Of a stretch of 38,559 nucleotides of DNA, positions 16,828 through 25,315 are shown one piece after another. Location: the NCBI GenBank assembly GCA_009780025.1, contig WRAV01000020.1, forward strand, positions 1-38,559, written 5' to 3'. The notes beneath the pieces were generated by a model. The model was not told the origin of the DNA. It did no database searches and saw only the letters and a list, made by a program, of their open reading frames with translations. The stretch's first letter is position 1, and every line of letters starts with the position of its first letter. The translations under genes and the position numbers were made by a program. Source of the stretch: Oscillospiraceae bacterium (GTDB lineage: Bacteria > Bacillota > Clostridia > Oscillospirales > Ruminococcaceae).

Positions 16828-17668
16828 TAATGTCCTTAGACTAGAGGATCTCACTATGCAGTTCGGCGGTGTTGTTGCGGCAAACAACGTATCGCTCGAG
16901 GTCAATAAAGGCGAGATTGTAGCTCTTATCGGCCCGAACGGCGCCGGTAAAACAACAGCGTTCAACTGCATAACCGGCGTTTATGAGCCGACCAATGGGC
17001 GGGTTTCGCTAAATGGCGAAGTTATCGCCGAAAACTACCCGCAAGGCAAGATGAAAGAACTATACAAGGGCGAGAACAAAGGAAAATACACCAAGACGGT
17101 CAAGCTTACACCCGACAAAATAACCTATCGCGGCATTGCCCGCACATTCCAAAATGTTCGCCTGTTCAAAGCACTTACGGTGTTTGAAAATGTTCTGATT
17201 GCAAAGCACATGCGCGCCAAACAGAACGTCTTTTCTGCAATCTTCCGCCTCAATCACCGGGAAGAAAAACGTATGCGCGAGGAGGCTATGGCTCTGCTGG
17301 TAGAGCAAAACCTTGAGCACCTCAAGGACCACATTGCCTCCAGCCTGCCCTACGGTCTACAGCGTCGCCTGGAGGTCGCCAGAGCATTGGCCACCGGCCC
17401 TTCCCTGCTGCTGCTGGACGAGCCGGCCGCGGGTATGAACCCACAGGAAACACAGGAAATGGCCGAGTTCATACATCAGATACGCGACCGGTATAACCTA
17501 ACTATCCTTTTGATAGAGCACCATATGGGCCTTGTAATGCAGATTTCCGAACGGATTTATGTGCTGGACTTCGGCAAGATGATCGCAGATGGTACCCCTG
17601 ATGAGATTCGAGCTAATCAGCGGGTAATTGACGCATACTTGGGGGTGGCTGACGATGCTGAGGATTGA
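16820..17668 (+). CDS. livG: ABC importer ATPase LivG-type
   Basis: One of two ATPases powering the importer. Walker A is GPNGAGKTT, the Q-loop region GIARTFQNVRLF, the ABC signature is LPYGLQRRLEVARAL, and Walker B LLLDEPAAGMNP, with the switch histidine in LLIEHHMG. Between Walker A and the Q-loop there is a charged insert of roughly 30 residues (MKELYKGENKGKYTKTVKL) making the protein about 25 residues longer than typical LivG. I chose the ATG at 16820 (GGTGGAG upstream) over a GTG at 16811. The gene overlaps both neighbours by a few bases. Confidence 0.92.
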   Translation: MPDNVLRLEDLTMQFGGVVAANNVSLEVNKGEIVALIGPNGAGKTTAFNCITGVYEPTNGRVSLNGEVIAENYPQGKMKELYKGENKGKYTKTVKLTPDKITYRGIARTFQNVRLFKALTVFENVLIAKHMRAKQNVFSAIFRLNHREEKRMREEAMALLVEQNLEHLKDHIASSLPYGLQRRLEVARALATGPSLLLLDEPAAGMNPQETQEMAEFIHQIRDRYNLTILLIEHHMGLVMQISERIYVLDFGKMIADGTPDEIRANQRVIDAYLGVADDAED

Positions 17669-18350
17669 GGATTTAAAGGTCAACTACGGTGGCATCGAGG
17701 CTGTCAAAGGCGTCAGTCTCGAGGTTCCACAAGGCGAAATCGTCACGCTTATTGGTGCCAACGGCGCCGGCAAATCCACCATCCTGCGCACCATCTCCGG
17801 GCTGGTCAAGCCCTCGGGCGGCAAAGTCTTTTTTAACGACGAAGAGATTACCGGCCTTATACCTTACGACATAGTCTCCAAGGGTATCACGCTGGTGCCG
17901 GAGGGGCGCAAGGTCTTCCCTGACCTCACCGTGCTCGAAAACCTCAAGGCCGGCGCTTACCTGCGCAAAGACGACATAAAGCCGGACATCGAATGGGTCT
18001 ACAGCCTCTTCCCAAGACTCAAGGAGCGCTCCTGGCAGGCGGCGGGCACCATGTCCGGCGGCGAGCAGCAGATGCTTGCCGTTGGTCGCGCACTAATGTC
18101 CAAGCCCAAACTGATGATGATGGATGAGCCCTCTCTTGGCCTCGCCCCGCTCATCGTAAAGGACATCTTCGATATAATCAAAACTATTGTTGCGCAGGGT
18201 GTTACTATCCTACTGATTGAACAGAACGCCAACATGGCCCTGCAAACAGCGAATTTTGCCTATGTGCTTGAGGTTGGTCGCATTACCATGACCGGCCAGG
18301 GCAAAGAGCTGCTAAACAACGAAGAGGTGCGAAAGGCCTATCTGGGCTAA
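17655..18350 (+). CDS. livF: ABC importer ATPase LivF-type
   Basis: Second ATPase of the importer. Walker A is GANGAGKST, the signature is MSGGEQQMLAVGRAL, Walker B is LMMMDEPSLGLAPL and the switch histidine position is occupied by glutamine-rich LLIEQNANMAL, as usual for LivF. The ATG at 17655 gives the standard MLRIEDLKVNYGG N-terminus and overlaps livG by 14 bases. Its stop and the start of the following acetyltransferase share TAATG, so all genes from livM to the acetyltransferase are translationally coupled. Confidence 0.92.
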   Translation: MLRIEDLKVNYGGIEAVKGVSLEVPQGEIVTLIGANGAGKSTILRTISGLVKPSGGKVFFNDEEITGLIPYDIVSKGITLVPEGRKVFPDLTVLENLKAGAYLRKDDIKPDIEWVYSLFPRLKERSWQAAGTMSGGEQQMLAVGRALMSKPKLMMMDEPSLGLAPLIVKDIFDIIKTIVAQGVTILLIEQNANMALQTANFAYVLEVGRITMTGQGKELLNNEEVRKAYLG

Positions 18351-18811
18351 TGGGTCTGACAATAGGCCTTGCCTACGACAGGCTTGACGAGGTCAAATTG
18401 CTCTTCGGCGAGTATGTAGCAATGCTGGGCGTCTCGCTAGACTTCCAGAATTACGAGGACGAACTTGCCCGCCTCCCAGGTGATTACAGCCTACCTAATG
18501 GCAGGCTGTACCTCGCTGACTGCGATGGCCAACTGGCCGGGTGCATTGCCCTCAAGCCTTATGATAGCTCCACCTGCGAAGTTAAGCGGTTGTTTGTGCG
18601 ACCAGAGTTTCGTGGAAAGCGAGTGGGCCGCGCACTGATGGAAACCGTCATCGACAACGCGAGGGAGATTGGCTACAGCACTGTGCTCCTCGATACCATG
18701 GGTTTTCTAGCGGACTCTGTAGTGCTTTACAAGAAGCTCGGCTTCACCGAGACCGAGCCCTACCGCTACAACCCTTTAAGCGATGCCATGTTCTTCAAGC
18801 TAGAGCTTTAA
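18350..18811 (+). CDS. GNAT family N-acetyltransferase in the importer operon
   Basis: A 153-residue GNAT protein. Strand 4 and the acetyl-CoA loop read VKRLFVRPEFRGKRVGRALMETVIDNAREIGY, which fits the R-G-x-G-x-A pattern closely, and VLYKKLGFTETEPY is the usual C-terminal element. The N-terminal part (KLLFGEYVAMLGVSLDFQNYEDEL) resembles amino-acid acetyltransferases of the RimI/ArgA-like group often annotated only as GNAT. Its start overlaps the livF stop (TAATG), and a terminator follows it, so it is the last gene of the importer operon. It may acetylate the imported substrate, which is inference from position. Confidence 0.82.
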   Translation: MGLTIGLAYDRLDEVKLLFGEYVAMLGVSLDFQNYEDELARLPGDYSLPNGRLYLADCDGQLAGCIALKPYDSSTCEVKRLFVRPEFRGKRVGRALMETVIDNAREIGYSTVLLDTMGFLADSVVLYKKLGFTETEPYRYNPLSDAMFFKLEL

Positions 18812-18813
18812 CG

Positions 18814-18858
18814 CAACAACCCCCGCCGATCAATCACTGATTGGCAGGGGTTGTTTGT
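18814..18858 (+). terminator. Terminator of the ABC importer operon
   Basis: AACAACCCC-CGCCGATCA pairs with TGATTGGCAGGGGTTGTT around a five-base loop, directly after the acetyltransferase stop, followed by the T-containing TTTGTAT. Good rho-independent terminator geometry. Confidence 0.75.
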
Positions 18859-18878
18859 ATACTTAGCGTATATATTCA

Positions 18879-19121
18879 TCATTCTATTACTTCGTAAAGG
18901 CCAGTCGCGCCGTCTTTGGCTACGTGTTCTTTCACTTCTAACACTTTAACCTTCAGCGGGCGCTGGCCTAGGCCAATTTCTATCACGTCGCCATCTTTTA
19001 CCTCGTAAGAGGCGCGGGCCACTTTTCCGTTTGCGCTCACCCGCCCGGCGTCACAGGCTTCGTTAGCTAGGGTGCGGCGCTTTATCAGCCTAGCAACTTT
19101 AAGGTATTTATCCAGTCGCAA
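18879..19121 (-). CDS. rqcP: RqcP (YabO), S4-domain ribosome quality control factor
   Basis: A small (80-residue) S4-fold RNA-binding protein. The start RLDKYLKVARLIKRRTLANEACDAGRVSANGK is nearly the same as Bacillus RqcP/YabO, which works with RqcH on stalled 50S subunits to add C-terminal alanine tails. The C-terminal part (VLEVKEHVAKDGATGLYEVIE) completes the usual length. I chose the TTG at 19121 because it gives the standard MRLDK-type start; a TTG two codons earlier (19127) is equally possible, and both follow GGGAGG. In Bacillus the order is yabM-yabN-yabO; here the order spoVB/yabM-mazG-hup-rqcP keeps this, with hup inserted. Confidence 0.9.
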   Translation of the reverse strand: MRLDKYLKVARLIKRRTLANEACDAGRVSANGKVARASYEVKDGDVIEIGLGQRPLKVKVLEVKEHVAKDGATGLYEVIE

Positions 19122-19149
19122 TCTCAACCATCCTCCCTATACAAGTAAG

Positions 19150-19192
19150 GCGCCAACTAAACCGGAACTTGTTTTCCCGTTTTAGTTGGCGC
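19150..19192. terminator. Hairpin between hup and rqcP
   Basis: GCGCCAACTAAA pairs with TTTAGTTGGCGC (12 bp) around a 19-base loop. The T-rich tail lies on the plus strand side, so on the minus strand, where the genes run, it is a weaker terminator or attenuator between hup and rqcP. It probably lets hup be expressed much more than rqcP. Confidence 0.55.
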
Positions 19193-19222
19193 TTTGTGGT
19201 TTTGGTTTTTGTTATTATAAAA

Positions 19223-19498
19223 CTAGTCCGCAACGGCTTCTTTAAGGGCTTTGCCTGCCTTGAAAGCCGGCAGCTTGCTAGCGGGGATAGGCATTGGCTC
19301 TTTTGTGCGGGGATTTATGCCTTTTCTTGCGGCACGGTCTTTTACCTCAAAAGTGCCAAACCCAACCAGAGAAACCTTGTCGCCGCTAACCAGTGCCTCG
19401 GTAATGGCATCGATCATGGCGGTTACCGCTTTGTCGCTGTCCTTCTTGGTGAGATTAGATTTCTCTGCTACCGCGCTAATAAGTTCTGCCTTTGTCAT
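19223..19498 (-). CDS. hup: HU family DNA-binding protein
   Basis: The nucleoid-associated HU protein, 91 residues, which bends and compacts DNA as a dimer. The N-terminal helices MTKAELISAVAEKSNLTKKDSDKAV, the core VSLVGFGTFEVKDRAARKGINPRTKEPM and the C-terminal IPASKLPAFKAGKALKEAV all match the family; GFGTFEV and RxGxNPxT are the diagnostic motifs. A strong GGAGG ribosome binding site and a following hairpin fit high expression. It lies between mazG and rqcP. Confidence 0.96.
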   Translation of the reverse strand: MTKAELISAVAEKSNLTKKDSDKAVTAMIDAITEALVSGDKVSLVGFGTFEVKDRAARKGINPRTKEPMPIPASKLPAFKAGKALKEAVAD

Positions 19499-19520
19499 GT
19501 TTTACTACCTCCACGTTTTT

Positions 19521-20309
19521 TTACTTTTGTTCTTTTGCCTCTTTCCAAAGGCTGTTTAAAGTCTGAATGTCTGATTTATGCATATCGATGCTTCTTTCCT
19601 GTGCAAGGGCTTCCACTTTTCCAAAGCGTGCGGCAAACTTATCGCAAGATTTGCTCAACGCTTCTTCAGAGACCACCCCTACAAAGCGGGAAACATTCAC
19701 CGCCGAAAATATTAAGTCGCCTAGCTCTTCCTCAAGCCCGGCGGCTCCGCCATCGCTTAGCGCCTGTTCAAGCTCCTTTAGTTCACTGCGCAGGTCGGAC
19801 ATAGCCATCTCCGCGTCGGGGTAATCAAAACCCGTCTTTGCGGCCCGCCCCTGCACCTTTTGGGATCTCATAAGCGCCGGAAGACAGCGCGGCACATCCT
19901 CTATGGCACCTGTAGCCGTCTTGTCCTGCTTTTCGCTCCGCTTGACTTCATCCCAGTTCTGCAATGCCTGCTCAGCATTTCCTGCTTCTGTGCCCCCAAA
20001 TACATGCGGGTGGCGGGCAATCAGCTTTTTACAGAGCGCGTCGCACACATCGGCAAAATCAAAGTTTCCGCATTCCTTTTCCATCTGAGAGTGAAACACC
20101 ACCTGGAGCAGCAGATCCCCCAGTTCTTCTTTGAGCAGGGCGGTATCCTCAGTGTCGATAGCCCAAGCTACTTCGTAGGTTTCCTCAATAAGGTTTTTAC
20201 GGATACTTTTGTGCGTCTGCTGCTTGTCCCACGGACAGGCTGAGCGCAGCAGCTCCATAATAGACAGCAAATCCTGGGTAGCATAACGCTCCTTTTGCGA
20301 AAAAACCAT
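19521..20309 (-). CDS. mazG: Nucleoside triphosphate pyrophosphohydrolase MazG
   Basis: Hydrolyses nucleoside triphosphates to the monophosphate and pyrophosphate, acting in nucleotide-pool cleansing. Two MazG modules are visible. The first has CPWDKQQTHKSIRKNLIEETYEV with the EExxE metal-binding motif, and then LLKEELGDLLLQVVFHSQ with EExxD. The second has LKELEQALSDGGAAGLEEELGDLIFSAVNVSRF. The 262-residue length is that of stand-alone MazG. The Bacillus homologue YabN has an extra N-terminal methylase-like domain that is missing here. It lies between spoVB/yabM and hup in the conserved yabM-yabN-yabO order. Confidence 0.93.
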   Translation of the reverse strand: MVFSQKERYATQDLLSIMELLRSACPWDKQQTHKSIRKNLIEETYEVAWAIDTEDTALLKEELGDLLLQVVFHSQMEKECGNFDFADVCDALCKKLIARHPHVFGGTEAGNAEQALQNWDEVKRSEKQDKTATGAIEDVPRCLPALMRSQKVQGRAAKTGFDYPDAEMAMSDLRSELKELEQALSDGGAAGLEEELGDLIFSAVNVSRFVGVVSEEALSKSCDKFAARFGKVEALAQERSIDMHKSDIQTLNSLWKEAKEQK

Positions 20310-20393
20310 GCCTCACATCCTTAAAACAGTTGAGTGCAAAGCCCCACATAGTGCTCAAACATCCTTTAACCAAAGGCCAACACATCACTCATA

Positions 20394-22130
20394 TTACCCT
20401 AAAAGCGAGAGTTTTTCAAGTATTTTTACAACTTTTTTTCCTTTTGGCAATAACATAGCCTCATTTTTGGTTATTATCTTCATAAATAGCACGAAAACCG
20501 CGTAAACTCCAGCCGAAATGGCAATTGCAAGCAGTGTGGCGAGCCTAAAGCCCATCACGCGAGAGAGCAGCTCATAGGAAGTATTTGCCGCTATGGCGCA
20601 CAATATTCCACACACGAGTGGCCTTGCGAGGCTTTTTGCGACCCTTACCGGGCGGCCAACTACTTTGTTTAGAGCCAGGCTACCGGTCACCAGCACAAAA
20701 CCATAGCACAAAATAGTACCATAAGCCGCTGCCCTTATATTCAACTCTGGGATGGCAAGCAGCACCCAGTTTGAGGTGAGTTTTATCGCCGCGCCGGCAG
20801 CTATAAGCTTGAGCGGAATATCTGCCCGGCCGACTGCCTGAAAGATACTGGCCATAGGGGTGGTTATCGCCAGCAGTATCGCGGCTATGCCCATTCCTCG
20901 CAGTATGACTGCGGCCACCGGCACATCCTGAGGCTGGGCGGGCAACAGCAGGGTAAGTATTGGCTCGCTGAGAGCGAACAGGCCAAGCCCCGCCGGAATA
21001 GCAATAAGCCCAGCCAGTTTTATCACTGAGGCCGCCTGCTGCGCCAGCTGGCTGCGATCACCAAGCGCCCACCGCGCCGAAATCGAAGGCAGTGCGCTTA
21101 CTCCCAAGGTCACAGTTATTGCTGCAGGCAAGTGGTAGAGCGAGGTTGTGTAAGCAAACACCCCATACAAGTAAGCTGGCAGCCCGGCCTGAGTAACGCT
21201 CTCGTGGAGCAGGCCGGCGTACATCCCCATCATGGCCACAGGGTCCCGGGCCACCGCCACACTCACCCGGTTCATGATAGTGGCAAGGTCTATGAGGTTG
21301 GTCAGGTGGGTAAAGGCCGCCGAAAGGCAGACCGGCAGCGCAATTTTCAGCAGGCTGCTCGCAATCTTCCCAGAGGGCTGCGCGGGCGGCGATATCTCCA
21401 GCCGGAGCTTTGTAATGCCGTCCCCCTTAATCGCGTGGCGCACAAGCAAATAGAGCCCGCCCACCGCCGTACTAAGAGTCACACCTATAACAGCACCGGC
21501 AGCGGCCCAGGGCAACACCATGAGATTAGCTTGCTGGGCGCTGGCTGCGTGCTGGCCAAATACAGTTCCCGCCTCGGCAAACTCGGCAAGGCCACGACCC
21601 CGCGCAAGCAGGGCGAGCACTATACCGCATACGAGCTTGGCTGCGGTCTCCACTACCTGAGAAACCGCGGTGGGAGTCATGTTCCCAAGGCCTTGATAAT
21701 ACCCGCGGTATGAGGACACCAGGCAGCAAAACAAAATCGATGGCGCAATCGCGGCCACGCTCAGGGCGGCGCCCGGGTTGCCGATAACACTTGAGAAGAA
21801 GTTTGCGCCAAGCAATAGCAACAGCATCCCGCCCAGGCCGAAGACGAGAAATAGTATAAAGCTAACCCGCCGTATTTTGCGCACCTGGCGGTACCCGCCC
21901 CGCGCGCTCTGCTCGGATACCATCTTGGAGACTGCCACCGGCAGACCGGAAACGCTGAGCGCATAAATCGGGGTGAAGATGCTGTAGGCCGAATTAAAGT
22001 AGCTCATGCCCACCGCGCCCAAAATGTTTTGCAGCGGAATCTTAAAGAGCATACCCAGAATCTTTACCGCCACAGCGGCTGCGGTCAGTATCATGGCGCC
22101 CTTTATAAACCCTTGCACTTTTGGCGGCAA
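20394..22130 (-). CDS. SpoVB/YabM-type lipid-linked oligosaccharide flippase
   Basis: A 578-residue MOP-superfamily membrane protein with 14 hydrophobic segments. The N-terminus GFIKGAMILTAAAVAVKILGMLFKIPLQNILG is the typical start of the Firmicutes polysaccharide-biosynthesis/SpoVB group, and SVSGLPVAVSKMVSEQSARGGY follows. Members flip undecaprenyl-linked precursors; SpoVB is needed for spore cortex, while the neighbour of mazG in Bacillus, YabM, is a related paralogue. The gene order (next to mazG and rqcP) favours the YabM position, so I leave the symbol open. The start is TTG, with AAAGGGGTG eight bases upstream. Confidence 0.85.
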   Translation of the reverse strand: MPPKVQGFIKGAMILTAAAVAVKILGMLFKIPLQNILGAVGMSYFNSAYSIFTPIYALSVSGLPVAVSKMVSEQSARGGYRQVRKIRRVSFILFLVFGLGGMLLLLLGANFFSSVIGNPGAALSVAAIAPSILFCCLVSSYRGYYQGLGNMTPTAVSQVVETAAKLVCGIVLALLARGRGLAEFAEAGTVFGQHAASAQQANLMVLPWAAAGAVIGVTLSTAVGGLYLLVRHAIKGDGITKLRLEISPPAQPSGKIASSLLKIALPVCLSAAFTHLTNLIDLATIMNRVSVAVARDPVAMMGMYAGLLHESVTQAGLPAYLYGVFAYTTSLYHLPAAITVTLGVSALPSISARWALGDRSQLAQQAASVIKLAGLIAIPAGLGLFALSEPILTLLLPAQPQDVPVAAVILRGMGIAAILLAITTPMASIFQAVGRADIPLKLIAAGAAIKLTSNWVLLAIPELNIRAAAYGTILCYGFVLVTGSLALNKVVGRPVRVAKSLARPLVCGILCAIAANTSYELLSRVMGFRLATLLAIAISAGVYAVFVLFMKIITKNEAMLLPKGKKVVKILEKLSLLG

Positions 22131-22213
22131 CGCTACACACCCCTTTATAAACGAACAATAACAAAAGCCTTACTCTGTTATTGTTATTTATCTCACGCCT
22201 GGAATATGCGTAC

Positions 22214-22249
22214 AAGCGCGCGGAAGGCTGTATTGCCTCCCGCGCGCTT
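22214..22249 (-). terminator. Hairpin downstream of the zinc-ribbon gene
   Basis: A 15-bp GC-rich stem, AAGCGCGCGGAAGGC with GCCTCCCGCGCGCTT (one mismatch), begins 18 bases after the stop of the zinc-ribbon gene and lies before spoVB. There is no clear T-run on the minus strand. Confidence 0.6.
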
Positions 22250-22266
22250 GGGTGTGGTTTGTTCGG

Positions 22267-22659
22267 TTATTCTTCGGTAGCTTCCGGTTTTTCCAGCTTA
22301 GCCCCACAACTGGAACAGAAAGATGCATCGGTATCGTTTTCTTTACCACAAGCCGAACACTTGTCTACATTTTTGTAGGCGCGCAGGCGGGCTTCCAGTT
22401 CAGCCAGCTTTTCCTGGAGGAGATCAACTTCGGCAACGGCAAGGTCAATCGCATCTTCTAAGCCGGTAGCGCCTTTTTTGGTTCCGTAAACAACCTCGCC
22501 CAGCTTTGCGTATGTTTTTTCAATTTCCCACTCTGTCTGCTTGATCGCGTAGCGGATCTTGCCATAGTCTACCGCTTCGCTTGTGGCCTTGGAGGCTGCG
22601 CCGTACATGTCCTTCGCCTTGCCTTTGAACTCGTAAAAAAGGTCCTCAAACTTGTTCAT
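22267..22659 (-). CDS. Coiled-coil protein with C-terminal zinc ribbon
   Basis: A 130-residue protein. The first 90 residues are highly charged and predicted helical or coiled coil (YAIKQTEWEIEKTYAKLGEV, then EVDLLQEKLAELEARLRAY). The end carries a zinc ribbon with two CxxC knuckles, CSACG and CSSCG, separated by nine residues. Similar small zinc-ribbon proteins are frequent in Clostridia and have no assigned function. The AAGGAG before the ATG is strong. It stands between the uridine-kinase-like gene and spoVB. Confidence 0.75.
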   Translation of the reverse strand: MNKFEDLFYEFKGKAKDMYGAASKATSEAVDYGKIRYAIKQTEWEIEKTYAKLGEVVYGTKKGATGLEDAIDLAVAEVDLLQEKLAELEARLRAYKNVDKCSACGKENDTDASFCSSCGAKLEKPEATEE

Positions 22660-22740
22660 AATATCACTCCTTGCAGTTATTGTTTATTGGATACTATAAC
22701 TATACCTCAAAACAGTGTCGTTTGCATGAATAAATCGTAA

Positions 22741-22886
22741 ATTTGCCGAGGCTGCACCTACACTTGTTTCACTTCAAAAGAAGCCCACTTTTGAAGCTGC
22801 GGCAAGGACAGCCGCAGTCAGTGCTTTGCACTGGAAAGCCCGTGTATACGCCACCTGCGGCGTTGCCGCCACACACTCTTACAAGT
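22741..22886. repeat. Intergenic cluster of small hairpins
   Basis: Four hairpins follow each other closely: CTTCAAAAG/CTTTTGAAG (22772-22796), CTGCGGC/GCCGCAG (22797-22817), CAGTGC/GCACTG (22819-22833) and GCGGC/GCCGC (22857-22869). They lie immediately downstream of the uridine-kinase-like gene, read on the minus strand. Together they could form a folded 3-prime region or be remnants of repeats. No coding region is supported. Confidence 0.45.
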
Positions 22887-23846
22887 TCAGTGGCTATACC
22901 CTATAAATTCGCGCAGCAGGCTGTCTTCCGGGATTTTTGCCGGGTCAACACTGGGGAAGCGCATCAGCCCTTTGAAGATGCGCTCGATAGCCAGGTGGTC
23001 AGCGTAGCCCTCCGGGCCGGCGATGTCCAGGTGGCTCTGGAGCATATAGTGCCAAACGCAAACCTCATAATCTATGGTGTTGTCCAACTTGATCTCAACG
23101 TCGTCGCGATAGGGGTTGATGTTTTTGCGCTCGCCTTCCAGCACGTTTTCCCAGGCTTGCAGGGTGGAGGCGGGCGGGTAGCCTCTAAACTTGTCGTCCC
23201 GTACCAGCCGGCGCATAAGTCGGATGTCTGAAGGGATGAGTATGTTTTCTCCGCCGCAAACAAATTTTGAGCGCACGCTGGCGTAGATGTGCATGACGTT
23301 TTCCCGCGGTATTTCGCAGAGCACCCCGGGGTTTAGGGCGTGAATACCCTCCATTATCAGGACGCCGCCCTCTGGAATCTCTACCTGGCGCGCTTCTCTA
23401 ATCTGGGTTTGGGCCTCGAAGTTGAAGGTCGGCAGTACGCTTTTCCCCGTGCGGAGCAGCTGGCCAAAGCATTTGTTGAGCAGTTCGAGGTCGAGAGCTT
23501 TGATAGACTCCATGTCAGGGGTGCCGTCTGGCAGTTTGTCATACGCCTTTATGCCCAGGAAGAAGTCGTCCATTGAGACAACACGCGCACCTACCCCGTT
23601 CTGTATGAGGCTGTCCTTTAGCTTGTATGCCGTGGTGGTCTTCCCCGAAGCCGACGGCCCGCAGAGCAGCACAAATTTATAGTTGGGCAGGTTCTTTTTG
23701 ACAAGCATCATGGCGGCTTCCACCTGGTGGTGATAGTACCGCTCGGAGCGCTCGACGAGACTGTCCGGGTCTTTGGTGGCCATCTCCACGATCCCAGCAA
23801 CCTCTAGCGGAGTATACTTTTTATCCAGAAACTCTTTGGGCTGCAT
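22887..23846 (-). CDS. Uridine kinase-like P-loop nucleoside kinase
   Basis: A 319-residue protein with the P-loop LLCGPSASGKTTTAYKL near residue 60, a VVSMDDFFLGI strand with the catalytic-type aspartates, and IPEGGVLIMEGIHALNPGVL, which matches the uridine kinase/phosphoribulokinase family. About 55 N-terminal residues before the P-loop carry no recognisable domain. Uridine kinase phosphorylates uridine and cytidine with ATP or GTP; the true substrate of this clostridial branch is unknown. The gene follows hemZ with eight intervening bases. AAGG precedes the ATG. Confidence 0.82.
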   Translation of the reverse strand: MQPKEFLDKKYTPLEVAGIVEMATKDPDSLVERSERYYHHQVEAAMMLVKKNLPNYKFVLLCGPSASGKTTTAYKLKDSLIQNGVGARVVSMDDFFLGIKAYDKLPDGTPDMESIKALDLELLNKCFGQLLRTGKSVLPTFNFEAQTQIREARQVEIPEGGVLIMEGIHALNPGVLCEIPRENVMHIYASVRSKFVCGGENILIPSDIRLMRRLVRDDKFRGYPPASTLQAWENVLEGERKNINPYRDDVEIKLDNTIDYEVCVWHYMLQSHLDIAGPEGYADHLAIERIFKGLMRFPSVDPAKIPEDSLLREFIGYSH

Positions 23847-23854
23847 AGATTCTA

Positions 23855-25315
23855 TTACCTTTCAAAAAACTTAGCTACTGCTCGCTTACGCTCAAGCATA
23901 GTCTCGTGTCCGCTGATATACTCGTAGGGGTATTTATAATTTCGCAGCCGCACTACTTTGCCGCCAAGTCCGCAGAGCTTGGTTACGCCACCGGCCCCCG
24001 CCGCAAAGATTGTGTGGGCGTCCTCCATACTGTAGATGTTGTAAATGCCTTCCTTGCCCGGCAGACAGTAACCGGTATTCTCCAGGTTGTGGGGGGAACC
24101 CTGCTGCCGGTAGAGATAATAGGGCCGATACCCCACCTGACTCAATCGTGCGTTCGCAAGTTCAACCATGCCTGCGGTAGGGACAGTCTTCTCAAAGGCG
24201 TTGGCGCTGGTCCGCAGATCTGACGCCCGCTTGACCGTAATCGTATGCACGGTAATGTTTTCCGGGCGCAGGGCTAGGATTTCTTCCAGGCTGGCGCAAA
24301 AGCTGTCCATGCTTTGCCCGGGGAGCCCGGCTATCAAATCCATGTTAATGCTTTCAAATCCGACTTCCCGCGCGACACTCATGCACTCGACGGTTTGTGC
24401 GGCGGTATGTCCCCGTCCAATCTCCTCAAGTATAGTATCGTCCATTGTCTGCGGATTTACGCTTATCCGGGTGACACCAAAGCTTTTTAGCACTTCTAGC
24501 TTCTCTTTGGTGGTGCAGTCAGGGCGCCCGGCTTCCACAGTATATTCCAAAACCTCCTGCGTGGGGAAGCTTTTTTCGATCCCGGCAAGCAATTCCCGCA
24601 GCTGCTCGGCGCAGAGGGCAGTGGGAGTCCCGCCGCCGATATACACGCTGCGCAGCTCAAACCCCAGCGACTTTGCGGCCTCGCCCAGCACCGACAGTTC
24701 TTGGCCCAGCAGGCCAAGGTAGTCTGGCAGAAGCCCCGCCGCCCGATCAATGGCGTGGGAGACAAACGAGCAGTACATACATCGTGTAGGGCAAAACGGG
24801 ATGTTAACGTACAAGCTGTAGCAGCTCAGTCCGTCTTTTTCGAGCACGCTTTTTTGCGCCCCCAGAACTGATATAGCTAGCTTAGCTTTCTGTGGCAACA
24901 CCTGGTAGTTTTCGGTTAAGCTGGCGGCGAGTTGGCTCTCGCTAAAACCGTAGCGGCTAAGCATCTTGCGGCAGAGATTTACCGGCCGCACCCCGGTGAG
25001 AATCCCCCATGGCGGTCGCAGGTCTGTCGCTGCGCAAAGCCCGTCAAAAAGCAACAGGCCCAACCGACGCTGAGCCTCCCACTCCCAGTCTTCTCCGGGG
25101 GCAAAGCTGTCGTAGCCTTCGTGGGCTTGTCCCTCCACTTGTACAGCTACAAAAAGGGCGATCGTCTCGCCCTTTTTCTCCATTGCGGTGGTCAGCCGCC
25201 GTTCGTGTCTTTGGTCGGGCTCACAAGCTATCTCAATGCGCTCCCCTGGGTAGAACAAGCGGACAACGCACTCCATTTCGTAGGCGTACGTGTGGCCGAT
25301 AATTTCCAGTGTCAT
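23855..25315 (-). CDS. hemZ: Coproporphyrinogen dehydrogenase-like radical SAM protein HemZ
   Basis: A 486-residue radical SAM protein. The cluster-binding motif CPTRCMYCSF (CxxxCxxC) lies near residue 170, followed by the glycine-rich SVYIGGGTPTALC and later TVEAGRPDCTTKEKLEVLKSFGVTRISVNPQTM, typical of HemN/HemZ. A N-terminal extension of about 160 residues is characteristic of HemZ. The name implies oxygen-independent oxidation of coproporphyrinogen III, but for clostridial members, which often lack heme synthesis, that activity is uncertain. I chose the ATG at 25315, which overlaps the preceding MBL gene's stop as TGATG; a longer reading frame to 25465 only runs into that gene. Confidence 0.88.
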   Translation of the reverse strand: MTLEIIGHTYAYEMECVVRLFYPGERIEIACEPDQRHERRLTTAMEKKGETIALFVAVQVEGQAHEGYDSFAPGEDWEWEAQRRLGLLLFDGLCAATDLRPPWGILTGVRPVNLCRKMLSRYGFSESQLAASLTENYQVLPQKAKLAISVLGAQKSVLEKDGLSCYSLYVNIPFCPTRCMYCSFVSHAIDRAAGLLPDYLGLLGQELSVLGEAAKSLGFELRSVYIGGGTPTALCAEQLRELLAGIEKSFPTQEVLEYTVEAGRPDCTTKEKLEVLKSFGVTRISVNPQTMDDTILEEIGRGHTAAQTVECMSVAREVGFESINMDLIAGLPGQSMDSFCASLEEILALRPENITVHTITVKRASDLRTSANAFEKTVPTAGMVELANARLSQVGYRPYYLYRQQGSPHNLENTGYCLPGKEGIYNIYSMEDAHTIFAAGAGGVTKLCGLGGKVVRLRNYKYPYEYISGHETMLERKRAVAKFFER

